From Phormidesmis sp963710175 (GTDB lineage: Bacteria; Cyanobacteriota; Cyanobacteriia; Phormidesmidales; Phormidesmidaceae), in contig CAVPZC010000001.1 in the NCBI GenBank assembly GCA_963710175.1, positions 744,001 through 808,000 on the forward strand: DNA of 64,000 nucleotides, given 5' to 3'. The notes beneath the pieces were generated by a model that searched no databases, was not told the origin of the DNA, and was given only the letters and a program-made list of their open reading frames with translations. The position numbers and the translations under genes were made by a program. Shown in pieces: positions 16,509 through 25,626 of this stretch (the first letter of the stretch is position 1; each line of letters starts with the position of its first letter).

Positions 16509-17915
16509 ATGCACTCCACCGCGCGCCAAGTCCCCCTCCCTACTCCCGCGCTAATTGCTGGTACTCAGCAGTCTCTCGGCACTCACTCCACGCTTAGCGA
16601 TTTGCCGCTGCACGCCCTCTCTACTACCACCAGCTGCGCTATTCAAACCCTGATAGAGTACTTTATTCAGTCTCCAGATCTACCCGGAATCATCATTGCT
16701 GAAGCCAGCCAAGTTAGCGTGCTGTCGCGCCAGCAGTTTCTAGAGTGCTTGCTGCACTTAGGACACACCGACTGCTTTCAATCGGGCTCTATCCGCCTGG
16801 TGCTCAACCAGGCCAATCGCCAAGCCCTAATGCTGCCGGGCCATACCCCTATTCTACAAAGCGCACAGCAAGCGCTCAGACGCCCCTTAGAGCAGCAGAG
16901 CGAACCCATTTTGGTGCAGTATGCCGATGGCCTCTATCTGCTCGATGCTCGTGTCCTCAATGTAGCTCACTGGCAGATTCGCGGCATTGAAACTCAGATT
17001 CGCTACGAACGGCTACAGATGCAGCTGTTACAGAGTGAAAAGATGGCCGCGTTAGGCCGCTTGGTCGATGGCGTCGCCCATGAGATTTTAGACCCGGTGG
17101 GCTTTATCTGGGGCAATTTGAGCTACATTGCAGACTATGCCAAGCAGCAGCACGACCTGCTAATTGCCTACGAAGCTGCTCTACCCAATCCGCCACCTGA
17201 GGTGGTTCAGCTCCGCGACCAAGTTGAGATTGACTATTTGCGCGACGATCTGCCAGCGGCGATCGCCAGTGCCCGAGGCGGTGCCCACAGACTGCGGCAG
17301 CTTGCCACCAGCCTGCAAAATTTCTGCCATATCGACGAAGTGCATCCCCGGCCCACCGATCTCAACACCCTACTAGACAGCACCCTCCGCCTGCTCAAAA
17401 GTCGCCTGACCACGCCGATTACTATTGAGCGCTGCTATGGCAAGCTGCCCCCTGTTGCCTGCTTTCCAGGTCAGCTCAGTCAGGTTTTTATAACGCTGCT
17501 TATCAATGCCATCGATTCGCTCTTAGCCCAAGCTCAGCTCAAAGACTACGCTAACCCCGAGCTAGCTGCTGACACTTCTCAAATCACCATCACAACGAGT
17601 GTCTTGGCTCAAGAAAGCGGCGCTGCCGGTCCCGTTGAGGCTCGCTGGGTATCGATTATTATCAGCGACAATGGCCCCGGACTATCGCCAGAGCTAAAAG
17701 CTCAAATCAACGACTCTTTTTCTGCTAAGAGCCGCTCTCGGAAAGAAACAGGACTGGCCATGAGCTACCAGATTGTCACCGCCAAGCACGGCGGCAGATT
17801 TTGGCTGCGCTCGGTTCACGCTTCTGAAGATTCATCACCGAGCACAGACTCACCTACCGGCACCGAGGTTGAAATCTTGCTGCCGCTCACCGCTATCGAA
17901 CCGAGTCTTGGCTAG
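16509..17915 (+). CDS. Soluble histidine kinase with degenerate G2 box (468 aa)
   Basis: The start is set at ATG 16509, because the longer frame (from 16167) is antisense to the BtuF-like gene and has no protein character. Residues 1-175 form an unrecognised input region. The kinase has the acceptor motif DGVAHEILDPVGFIWGN, N-box LLINAIDSL and G1 ISDNGPGLS. The G2 box reads RKETGLAMSYQ instead of G-x-G-L-G-L. The core is clearly a paralogue of the REC-kinase at 10936 (shared PVxCFPGQLxQVFxxLIxN). It may be a weak kinase or a phosphatase-biased partner. The stop overlaps the end of tldE by 4 bp. Confidence 0.85.
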   Translation: MHSTARQVPLPTPALIAGTQQSLGTHSTLSDLPLHALSTTTSCAIQTLIEYFIQSPDLPGIIIAEASQVSVLSRQQFLECLLHLGHTDCFQSGSIRLVLNQANRQALMLPGHTPILQSAQQALRRPLEQQSEPILVQYADGLYLLDARVLNVAHWQIRGIETQIRYERLQMQLLQSEKMAALGRLVDGVAHEILDPVGFIWGNLSYIADYAKQQHDLLIAYEAALPNPPPEVVQLRDQVEIDYLRDDLPAAIASARGGAHRLRQLATSLQNFCHIDEVHPRPTDLNTLLDSTLRLLKSRLTTPITIERCYGKLPPVACFPGQLSQVFITLLINAIDSLLAQAQLKDYANPELAADTSQITITTSVLAQESGAAGPVEARWVSIIISDNGPGLSPELKAQINDSFSAKSRSRKETGLAMSYQIVTAKHGGRFWLRSVHASEDSSPSTDSPTGTEVEILLPLTAIEPSLG

Positions 17916-19254
17916 GCTTCACCGGTCACAGACAGCTCGCTGACCCAAATGCGCGGGCAGATGCCGCCAGGGGTAACTTCAGCTTCGGGCTCTATGTGCT
18001 TAATGCTTTTGAGCACTTCTCGGAAGTCTCCAGCGACCGTTGCCGACTCGACGCTAATACGCTGACCGTCTTTGAGCAGCCAGCCGTCAAATGGCAGAGA
18101 GAAAGAGCCTTGCAGGGCATTGACGCCCGCATGAAGTGCTTGCAGCTCATCGATGAGAACCACACCATCGGCACGCTCTAGCTGATAGGCATCATCGGCT
18201 GCCTCTCCTGCTAAAACTTCCAGGTAATTGAGCCCGATACTCACTTTAGCGCCGATGCTGGCGTGTCCTGTCGGTTCGGCGTTCATGCGTTTGGCGGTGC
18301 CAGCGCTGTGTAAAAAGTTCTTCAAAATGCCGTTTTCAATCAGCGGCAGGCGGCGAGTAGGGGTGCCTTCGCCGTCAAAGGTTTCAGCGGCTATATTTTT
18401 TGAGTGCAGCTCGTCATCGTATACCGAGAGCAGCGGACTGGCGACCTGAGTGCCGAGCGATTCAGCAGTAGAAAGGCTGCGATTATCCAATATGCTCTGA
18501 GCGTTATACATATTAGAAAAGGCGCTGAGCAGGCTTAAGAAAGCTTCTGCTGAAAATACAACAGGGTACTTACCCGATGCGATCTTTTCGTAGCCTAAAT
18601 GACTGATGGTCTTTTCGGCGGTTTCTTTTGTGCAGCCGTCCACATCTAGCTCGGCCAAACTGTTCTTCACTCGCATGGCCCCAGCAGCGCGAGGCTTACG
18701 GCCCGCTTGCTCGGTTTTTCCGTAGAGATAGATTGAGGCGTAAGAGCGTTCTTCGCTGCGCTGAGCGCCTTCACTATTGAGATAGAATCGCTCAATTTCA
18801 CGCTGAGCGATGCCGTTGTAAGGAACAGATGCGATCGCTTCATGCGCAGCCAACACGCCTTTTTCTGCCCCTACCAAAGTCTCAATCAATTCTGGCACTG
18901 GCGCAGGCGTCCCTTTTTAAAGTTCACCTGAGCTGTCGGCGCAGTAGACTGCGGACTAAAGTCAGGTGCATTCTCCTTTACGCCAAACGCACTGGCCTCG
19001 TAGGCAGTTCTCAGAGCCATCTCCAGGCCCGTCTTCCCAACATCTGTGGTAGAAGTCACACCAATCTGATTTTGGTCATTCCACACGCGCACGATCACGC
19101 TGGAGCGATTAGAGGCTTTGACCTGTTTGGGTTCGCCCTTATCTACCTGAACGCTGGTCTCATCGACCGAAGAGCCGTAGATGTCGTATTTGGCAATGCT
19201 GAGCTTTTGAGCGATCGCCTCAGCCTGCTGAGCAATCGTTTGAATATTAGACAT
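17912..19254 (-). pseudogene. tldE: TldE/PmbA metallopeptidase homologue, split by a -1 frameshift
   Basis: TldD and TldE form a heterodimeric metalloprotease acting on peptides and unfolded proteins; TldE is the non-metal-binding partner. Here the frame starting at ATG 19254 (MSNIQTIAQQAEAIAQKLSI) stops at 18886, while the rest, from PAPVPELIETL, continues in the -1 frame to 17912. The two parts join into one protein of about 447 residues, the family's usual length, with nothing missing. The junction is the run A5G3 (18911-18918), containing the possible slippery heptamer A AAG GGA. Either one base has been lost (in the genome or in sequencing) or ribosomes shift frame. It follows tldD by 79 bp in one operon. 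Confidence 0.88.
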
Positions 19255-19333
19255 AACTTAAATTAAGAAAGATTGTTGAGCCAAAAGAACCTAGAGGCAC
19301 ACGACTTGTGTGCCCCGCAACGCAATTCTGTTT

Positions 19334-20815
19334 TTACCGGCCACCTACTGTGATGTCATCTACTCGAATATGAGGCTGACCCACCGTGACATAAATGCTG
19401 CCACTCACCGACCCGCAAAATCCTGGTGCCAAACTAATATCGTTCGAGCACATTGAGATCTTGTTCATAATTCCTGTTGCTTCGCCAATCAGGGTCGCGC
19501 CTTTCAGTGGCTTGGTGACTTTTCCGTTCTCAATCAGATAGGCTTCATCCACCGCAAAGTTAAACTGACCGGTAGGGCCAACGCTGCCGCCACCCATCTT
19601 TTTGCAGTAAATACCTTTGTCTACTGAAGCAAATAGCTCTTCGACCGTGTGATCACCCGGCGCGATGTAGGTATTGCGCATCCGCGACGCCGCCGCGTAG
19701 GTATATCCCTGACGGCGACCGCTGCCCGTGCGCGGATGCCCTGTGCGCATCTCGCCCGCCCGGTCAGAGATGAAATTCTTCAAAATGCCATTTTCAATTA
19801 GCAGCGTTCGCTGCACTGGCATCCCCTCATCATCCATATCAATAGTGCCGAAGGCTTCAGAAGAGAGCCCTTCATCCCAAGCAGTGAGGTTTTCGTTAGC
19901 TACCTGCTGACCTTTCTTGTTCATGAAAGGGGTCGTCTCCCGCTCAATTTGAGTCGTTTCGAGCAGGTGACCGCAGGCTTCGTGGAAGATTACCCCGCCA
20001 AAGTGGTTGGCCATAATGATCGGATAGTTGCCCGACTCCACGTAGTCGGCGTAGAGCATATTGCCAGCGGCTTCAGCGACCTGCGCGGCAGTTTGCTCAT
20101 AGTCCCAGGCGGTAAGAAAGCTGGGGTCGCCCGTGTTGCCCAATCGTTCACCAATTGAGGAGCGGTGTTCACCATCGGCGCACAGCAGGTTGTAACCGAC
20201 CGACTGAGTCAGGCGAATATCGCGAGCGAAAGTACCATCACTGGAAGCCACCAACACTTCCTGCCAATCGCGAAAATAAGCGGCGCGGCGGGCCTGCACG
20301 TGATTCGCTTTTTTTGCCAAGGCGGCATTGGCCTCTAGTAAGACTTCTCCCATCGTCTGCATAGAGGTGCAGCTCGCTAGCCAGTTTTCCTTGGCGCGGC
20401 TGGTACCGTAGTCTCGCAGCGGCTCTAGATTGAGCTCAGGGATGTGAGCGTGGGGGCCGGGCAGCTCCAGACCCATAATAGCCAGCCCTTTTTCTAAAGC
20501 GGCTTTTAGCCCGCTAAAAGTCAGGTCGTTAGTGCTGACGTAGCAGTCAGAATTGCCCTTGAATACACGCACCCCAGCGCCAGCTACCAGGCTTGGTGAA
20601 ATGCTGGTAATCGCGTCATCTTCGGCCAGACAGCTAATGTAGTTTTTGCGCTCCAGGAAGAATTCGACAAAGTCTGCGCCGACCGCGCGGCCTAAGCCTA
20701 GCAATGTAGAGAGCGGCGCTTCCCAGGTTTGATCAAACCGGTCCGGGGTGGACTTGTAGCTCAGGGAGGGAATCTGTTCTAGGCGCAGGGGCTGGTCAAA
20801 AATGGCGGCTGTCAT
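19334..20815 (-). CDS. tldD: TldD metalloprotease subunit (493 aa)
   Basis: The catalytic partner of TldE. The zinc motif HEACGH sits in GGVIFHEACGHLLET, near residue 275, and the family's C-terminal domain (MNKISMCSNDISLAPGFCG) is present. TldD/TldE of E. coli process microcin B17 and degrade the antitoxin CcdA; the cyanobacterial substrate is not known. The length is normal, the frame intact and the protein cytosolic. It is the first gene of the tldD-tldE unit and is divergent from the EEP nuclease gene. Because its partner gene is frameshifted, activity depends on whether tldE is really broken. Confidence 0.95.
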   Translation of the reverse strand: MTAAIFDQPLRLEQIPSLSYKSTPDRFDQTWEAPLSTLLGLGRAVGADFVEFFLERKNYISCLAEDDAITSISPSLVAGAGVRVFKGNSDCYVSTNDLTFSGLKAALEKGLAIMGLELPGPHAHIPELNLEPLRDYGTSRAKENWLASCTSMQTMGEVLLEANAALAKKANHVQARRAAYFRDWQEVLVASSDGTFARDIRLTQSVGYNLLCADGEHRSSIGERLGNTGDPSFLTAWDYEQTAAQVAEAAGNMLYADYVESGNYPIIMANHFGGVIFHEACGHLLETTQIERETTPFMNKKGQQVANENLTAWDEGLSSEAFGTIDMDDEGMPVQRTLLIENGILKNFISDRAGEMRTGHPRTGSGRRQGYTYAAASRMRNTYIAPGDHTVEELFASVDKGIYCKKMGGGSVGPTGQFNFAVDEAYLIENGKVTKPLKGATLIGEATGIMNKISMCSNDISLAPGFCGSVSGSIYVTVGQPHIRVDDITVGGR

Positions 20816-20989
20816 ACCGGCGGCAGTTCCTTATCAATATTTTCAATTAGCTTAGCAAATGCGCCAGATCATGGGCGCTGCCGGTCTGTTCGGTCTTTAC
20901 GAGTTTCAGGGGAGTCAGCGGCTTCAACGGTAGCTAGAACGGGGAGTGGGTAAAGTAAGCGCATCGAACTCATCGTGCCGTATCTTTGG

Positions 20990-21658
20990 ATGAAAATCGC
21001 CACCTGGAATGTCAATAGTGGGGCGATCTCCGACCGTCTGACAGAACTCCGCACAGAACACGACGCCGACATCGTTGCCATGCAGGAAACAGCAGCGCCT
21101 GCAACGGATTCACCGTTTTGCTTTTGGTCGGGCGGCTTACAGCACAAGGGCGTGGCTGTCTCGTCAAAAATCCCCTGCACCCTCGCTAAAGTTGCGGGTG
21201 AAACTTCGCCAGCGGTCGGCGTTCGATTTGCCGATTCCGACCTGGGGCCGTTTAACCTGCTGTGCGTATGGGCTAAGCCAGCGCCTTCGTACTTCGCTGA
21301 CCTCTCTCGAACCTTTGACCTTTACGCCTCCTTTGTTCGGGAGCGGCCCACCGTCATCCTCGGAGACTTCAACATGAGCGCTCGTCTGCTGCACAAGGGG
21401 CGACAGTTCTACCTGCTAAACGCCCGACTCAATCACGATTTTGACGTTCACTCGGCCTATCACGACTTCACCCACGAGCGATTTGGGATGGAGGCGATGA
21501 CTACCCTTTATCATCAGTGGGGCGCTGCGGGCTGCTTTCATATTGATTTTGTCTATGTTCCGGCCCGGTGGCTGCCGAAGCTAACAGCGGTCACGGTTCC
21601 CGGCTACAGCAAATTTACTACTAGCGATCATCGGCCTGTGGTCTGTGACTTTGTCTGA
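20990..21658 (+). CDS. Endonuclease/exonuclease/phosphatase family protein, ExoIII-like (222 aa)
   Basis: Motifs of the EEP superfamily are visible: KIATWNVNS at the start, IVAMQET with the metal-binding Glu, VILGDFNMS with catalytic Asp/Asn, and TSDHRPVVCDF at the end. ATG 20990 is chosen because the family begins right at M-K-I-A-T-W-N. Motifs resemble exonuclease III, but the middle is shorter than in XthA (222 against about 268 residues), so the substrate (AP sites, DNA ends or another phosphodiester) is open. Confidence 0.88.
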   Translation: MKIATWNVNSGAISDRLTELRTEHDADIVAMQETAAPATDSPFCFWSGGLQHKGVAVSSKIPCTLAKVAGETSPAVGVRFADSDLGPFNLLCVWAKPAPSYFADLSRTFDLYASFVRERPTVILGDFNMSARLLHKGRQFYLLNARLNHDFDVHSAYHDFTHERFGMEAMTTLYHQWGAAGCFHIDFVYVPARWLPKLTAVTVPGYSKFTTSDHRPVVCDFV

Positions 21659-21775
21659 CGCAGGCATCCTTAGTTTGTCAGCTGAACTTAAAACGTTCTG
21701 TTAATACATCTGACCGCCTTATTTCACAGCGCTATCATTTTTTTGGCAGCTGTATCCTTCATTCTGCGTCGTTCT

Positions 21776-22189
21776 ATGAAACCCTTCTACCAAAAGTTTC
21801 GACCGATACTCCTCACCGGCCTCTCGCTCGGCGTGGGCTACCTGACCATCAGTGTCACCACTGCCCTACTCTACGGTGTGTGGCTGAGTGGCGAGGGCCA
21901 TGCTCTAACCTCGCAATTCCTAGCATTTGCAGCTATCAGCGGGCTGGGCTTTTCTACCCTCAGTGGCTACCTTGCCGCGCTTGTCGCTCAGCGCGCTCCT
22001 ATCGCCCATGCGGCTGGGTTCGCCCTCATGCTGACCTTGCTCTGGGGCATTTCTACCTTTTTGGTGGGGACGACGGAACCGATATTTGTATCGCTGTTGA
22101 ATATTGCGATCGCGCTCACCGGCGTCATGGCAGGCGGCTTGATGCGCCGCTTACAGACGAACGCTCGAAGCAAAGACGCGGTCAGCTAA
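21776..22189 (+). CDS. Membrane protein of unknown function, four helices (137 aa)
   Basis: ATG 21776 begins MKPFYQKFRPILLTGLSLGV; an upstream in-frame TTG at 21743 is less likely. Four hydrophobic segments of about 20 residues cover nearly the whole protein, ending in a basic tail (RRLQTNARSKD). I recognise no family; architecture resembles small TIGR04086-like four-helix membrane proteins, but nothing in the motifs fixes this. It is convergent with the GNAT gene, 11 bp apart. Confidence 0.7.
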   Translation: MKPFYQKFRPILLTGLSLGVGYLTISVTTALLYGVWLSGEGHALTSQFLAFAAISGLGFSTLSGYLAALVAQRAPIAHAAGFALMLTLLWGISTFLVGTTEPIFVSLLNIAIALTGVMAGGLMRRLQTNARSKDAVS

Positions 22190-22200
22190 ATCTGTCGGAC

Positions 22201-22755
22201 TCACGCTGGCTGGTTCTGAGCTAGCCAATCTGCTTGAGAGAGTTTGTAAAGGCAGTGCTCTACCGACTCGCTGGGATGAATAAAGGTTGAGGGGTCACGG
22301 CGCATGCCGAGCTTTTGCATGACGGCTTGCGATCGCACATTATCCAATGTAGCAAAGGCAACTATCTCGCCTAGCTTCAGCGTTTCAAAACCCAGCGACA
22401 GCGCAGCACGCGCGGCCTCAGTCGCGTAGCCCTGCCCCCAATACGGATAGTCCAATCGCCATCCTGTCTCAACACAGGGATTAAAAGGAAGATCTGCCGA
22501 GGGTATGTTGAGGCCGACAAAGCCAATAAAGCGGTGTTTGCCCTTAACTTCAACAGCCCACCAGCCCCAGCCGCGCTGAACAATTTCCCGCTGCATTCTG
22601 TCGACCATATGATCGCTTTCTGAACGCGACAGCGGGCGAGGGAAAAATTCCATCACCCGTTTGTCTGCCGTCAGTTCGGCAAAAGGTGGTTTATCTGCCT
22701 CCGCCCACTGCCGCAGGTATAGCCGCTCCGTTTCCAACTCATAGATTTTCGTCAC
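22201..22755 (-). CDS. GNAT acetyltransferase, RimJ/RimL type (184 aa)
   Basis: An acetyl-CoA-dependent N-acetyltransferase. ETERLYLRQWAEADKPPFAE at the start, GFVGLNIP on the central strand, the acetyl-CoA loop YWGQGYATEAARAAL and ATLDNVRSQAVMQKLGM near the end are typical of the RimJ/RimL branch. The start is GTG at 22753-22755; no better ATG lies upstream. Targets in this branch range from ribosomal proteins to small molecules and cannot be told from the sequence. Confidence 0.9.
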   Translation of the reverse strand: MTKIYELETERLYLRQWAEADKPPFAELTADKRVMEFFPRPLSRSESDHMVDRMQREIVQRGWGWWAVEVKGKHRFIGFVGLNIPSADLPFNPCVETGWRLDYPYWGQGYATEAARAALSLGFETLKLGEIVAFATLDNVRSQAVMQKLGMRRDPSTFIHPSESVEHCLYKLSQADWLAQNQPA

Positions 22756-22785
22756 GAGTGAGCGCTCCGAACTACTTGCTTCAGA

Positions 22786-24375
22786 CTATAGCGAGGGAGC
22801 GATAATTTGCTCAGCGCCTGGCATCGTCATCACCTTGGAAAGGGGCGCAGCATTTGGCACGTCGGGCAGCGTGGTCTGAATCTGAGCGGCGACCTGTACT
22901 GTCTTGGCGCTGTAGGTCTGGATCGCCAGCTTAGGATACAGGCCAATGCCAATAATTGGAATCAGCAAAGATAGGGCCACAAAGGCTTCACGCGGCAAAA
23001 TCTGCCAGGAGCTATCTTTAGGCAGTTTCACTTCACCCACATCGCCGTAAAAAATCTGACGCAGCATCGACAGCAAATAAATCGGTGACAGTACGACACC
23101 CACCGCCGCTAGCAGGATGATGCCAGCTTTAAAGAAAGCGTTGTAGGCGTCGCTGGTCGCCATCCCCAAAAACACTGTGATTTCAGCAATAAAGCCGCTC
23201 ATGCCAGGTAGCGCCAAGGACGCCATCGCGCCAGCTGTAAACAGTGCAAACGTCACCGGCATCGCCTTGGCCATGCCACCCATTTTCCCCATAGAGAGGG
23301 TGTGTGTGCGCTCGTAGGCCACGCCAGACAGGAAAAACAGCACCGCTGCCACCAGCCCGTGAGAAATCATTTGCAGCATAGCTCCACTCATACCGAGCGA
23401 ATTAAAGGCTGCTAAGCCCAGCAGCACAAACCCCATATGACCGACTGAAGAATAAGCTAGCCGTCGCTTGAGATTGTCTTGAGCAAAGGCCGTCAGCGAT
23501 GCATACACGATATTGATGACCCCTAAAATAGCTAAAACAGGGGCAAAGTAGAGGTGTGCGTCCGGTAAAATCTCGATATTCATGCGGATGAGGCCATAGC
23601 CCGCCATTTTTAGCAGCACACCAGCCAATATCATCGAAACGGGAGCAGGGGCTTCGCTATGGGCATCGGGCAACCAGGTGTGAAGCGGGAAGATTGGCAG
23701 CTTAGCGCCAAATGCAATCAGCAGCCCTAAGTAGCAAATAAGCTGAAAGGGCAGGGAGTATTCTTTAGCAGCTAGCTCACTGAAGTTAAAGCTGACGCCC
23801 GTGCCATAGAAGGCCAGCGCTAGCGCCACCACCAGAATGAACACAGAACAGGTAGCCGTGTAGATAATGAACTTAGTCGCTGCATAAAGCCGTTTCTCTC
23901 CGCCCCAAATAGAGATCAGCAGATACACCGGCACCAGCTCTATCTCCCACATGATGAAAAACAGCATCATGTCCTGAGCCAAAAACACGCCGAGCTGAGC
24001 GCTAAAAATCAGCAGCAGCATAACGTAGTACAGACGTGGCTTCAGTTTAATGTTCCACGAAGCAATCACAGCTAAGGTAGTTACTAGTCCGCTGAGCATT
24101 ACTAAGGGAAAAGAGAGGCCATCAACGCCCAGCGACCAGCTCAGGCCAAACTGAGGAATCCAGGAAAATTCATCAACGAGCTGTAGCCCAGGCTTTCCCA
24201 TTTCATATTGGGTGGCAAAGGTATAGATAATTAGGCCAAATTCGGCCAGGCTCGCTCCTAGTGCATACCGGCGGATGTTTTTACCGTCTTCATCTGGCAG
24301 AAAGGGAATAGGGATTGCTGCCAAAAGCGGGAAGATAACTAGGAACGTCAGCCATGGAAATTGTTCACCGATCAT
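22786..24375 (-). CDS. ndhD: NDH-1 subunit 4, NdhD (529 aa)
   Basis: An integral, proton-pumping, antiporter-like subunit of the thylakoid NDH-1 complex, which drives cyclic electron flow and respiration. About 14 hydrophobic helices are visible, with the conserved Glu in MWEIELVPVYLLI, the Lys in AFGAKLPIFPLHTWLPDAH and SVGHMGFVLLG. The length and sequence fit NdhD1/NdhD2 rather than the CO2-uptake paralogues NdhD3/D4, but I cannot decide between the two. No ndhF is adjacent. The start is ATG 24375. Confidence 0.95.
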   Translation of the reverse strand: MIGEQFPWLTFLVIFPLLAAIPIPFLPDEDGKNIRRYALGASLAEFGLIIYTFATQYEMGKPGLQLVDEFSWIPQFGLSWSLGVDGLSFPLVMLSGLVTTLAVIASWNIKLKPRLYYVMLLLIFSAQLGVFLAQDMMLFFIMWEIELVPVYLLISIWGGEKRLYAATKFIIYTATCSVFILVVALALAFYGTGVSFNFSELAAKEYSLPFQLICYLGLLIAFGAKLPIFPLHTWLPDAHSEAPAPVSMILAGVLLKMAGYGLIRMNIEILPDAHLYFAPVLAILGVINIVYASLTAFAQDNLKRRLAYSSVGHMGFVLLGLAAFNSLGMSGAMLQMISHGLVAAVLFFLSGVAYERTHTLSMGKMGGMAKAMPVTFALFTAGAMASLALPGMSGFIAEITVFLGMATSDAYNAFFKAGIILLAAVGVVLSPIYLLSMLRQIFYGDVGEVKLPKDSSWQILPREAFVALSLLIPIIGIGLYPKLAIQTYSAKTVQVAAQIQTTLPDVPNAAPLSKVMTMPGAEQIIAPSL

Positions 24376-24548
24376 TACAATTCACGCAATCTCGATAGCG
24401 ACAAAGACGCAGTCGTGATGGAAATAGGGATAAATACCCAATGTTGGGATGCGTCCATCAGTCAGTATACAAAACTTAATCAACCATTGATAGAGGAAAT
24501 TTGACTCAGTTGTCGAATATCTGTGTTGATTGGTTAAAGACTGAGTTT

Positions 24549-25490
24549 TTACAAGGCGTTTGAGCCGATGTGTTCGGCGATCGCCCCCCTCGTATCCAGC
24601 CTCAGGCAGTGGGCGTGAGCTGCAAAACTCTGAGGTTTCCAGGCTGCCGCCATTGCTGTACGCACGGCTTCTGCTGCGTCGGGCGTGCTCAGGGCGAGTA
24701 AAGTCGGCCCGGCCCCGCTAATTACTAACCCCCAGGCCCCGGCCTTAAGCGCGGCACTATGGACGCTGTCGTAGCCGGGAATCAGCTTTTTGCGGTAGGG
24801 CTGATGAATGCGATCGCCCATACCCCCCGCGATCCAACCGCCATTGCCGGTTGCCAGCCCCCGCAGCAGCAACCCTAAATGAGCCGTATTAAAAACCGCA
24901 TCTGCCCGGCTGTACTTGGCCGGTAGCACCCGCCGAGCATCTGCTGTCGACAGCTCGAACTCAGGAATAATCACGACCGGCACAACCGATTCATGCCAGG
25001 TCAAATCACAGAGCTGCAACCGGCCTCGGGTTACTACCGCTAGCTGAGCGCCCCCTAACAGTGCCGGAACCACATTGTCTGGATGACCCTCTAATTCATT
25101 CGCTAGTGTGGCCAGCGCCATTGAATTTAGCGGTGCCCCAGCCAGCACATTTGCGCCCATAATGCCGCCAACAATCGCTGTAGATGAGCTGCCCAATCCG
25201 CGTGAAAGCGGCACCCCCAGCACAATTTTGATATGAACGGGCGGCGGACTTTGCCCCATGCGCTCGTAGCACTTTAGGTATGCCCGGTACACCAGATTGC
25301 TCGGCCCCACATTCACTCGATTCGCTTCGACTCCTTCTACCGTGATTTGAAACGGCGCGCTGTCTGAGAGGGGCGTAAAGGGAGTGAAGTGAAACCGGTT
25401 GTACAGGCTGAGCGCAGCTCCGAGGCAGTCAAACCCGGGGCCGATATTAGCGGTCGTGGCAGGAACGGTAACCGTGACGGAGGAAGGCAC
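24549..25490 (-). CDS. thrB: Homoserine kinase (313 aa from GTG start)
   Basis: Phosphorylates L-homoserine with ATP in threonine synthesis. It is a GHMP kinase: VPATTANIGPGFDCLGAAL at the N terminus, the ATP-binding loop GVPLSRGLGSSSTAIVGG, and ISGAGPTLLALS near the C terminus. Known ThrB proteins start directly before the first motif, so I place the start at GTG 25488-25490 (MPSSVTVTVPA), with AAAGG upstream. An in-frame ATG at 25535 would add 15 residues. It lies 136 bp downstream of thrS on the same strand, linking threonine synthesis and threonine charging. Confidence 0.93.
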   Translation of the reverse strand: MPSSVTVTVPATTANIGPGFDCLGAALSLYNRFHFTPFTPLSDSAPFQITVEGVEANRVNVGPSNLVYRAYLKCYERMGQSPPPVHIKIVLGVPLSRGLGSSSTAIVGGIMGANVLAGAPLNSMALATLANELEGHPDNVVPALLGGAQLAVVTRGRLQLCDLTWHESVVPVVIIPEFELSTADARRVLPAKYSRADAVFNTAHLGLLLRGLATGNGGWIAGGMGDRIHQPYRKKLIPGYDSVHSAALKAGAWGLVISGAGPTLLALSTPDAAEAVRTAMAAAWKPQSFAAHAHCLRLDTRGAIAEHIGSNAL

Positions 25491-25626
25491 GTAAGTGAGA
25501 ACCTTTAGATCGAGTAATGCCCTAAGGTACCGCATGATGGAGCGGTAGTTGGGAAACTAAATCGCCTGTTATCAACTCACGACCACAAAGCATTCCTGCT
25601 GAGCGGCGTTGGCTAGAAAATGTTGG

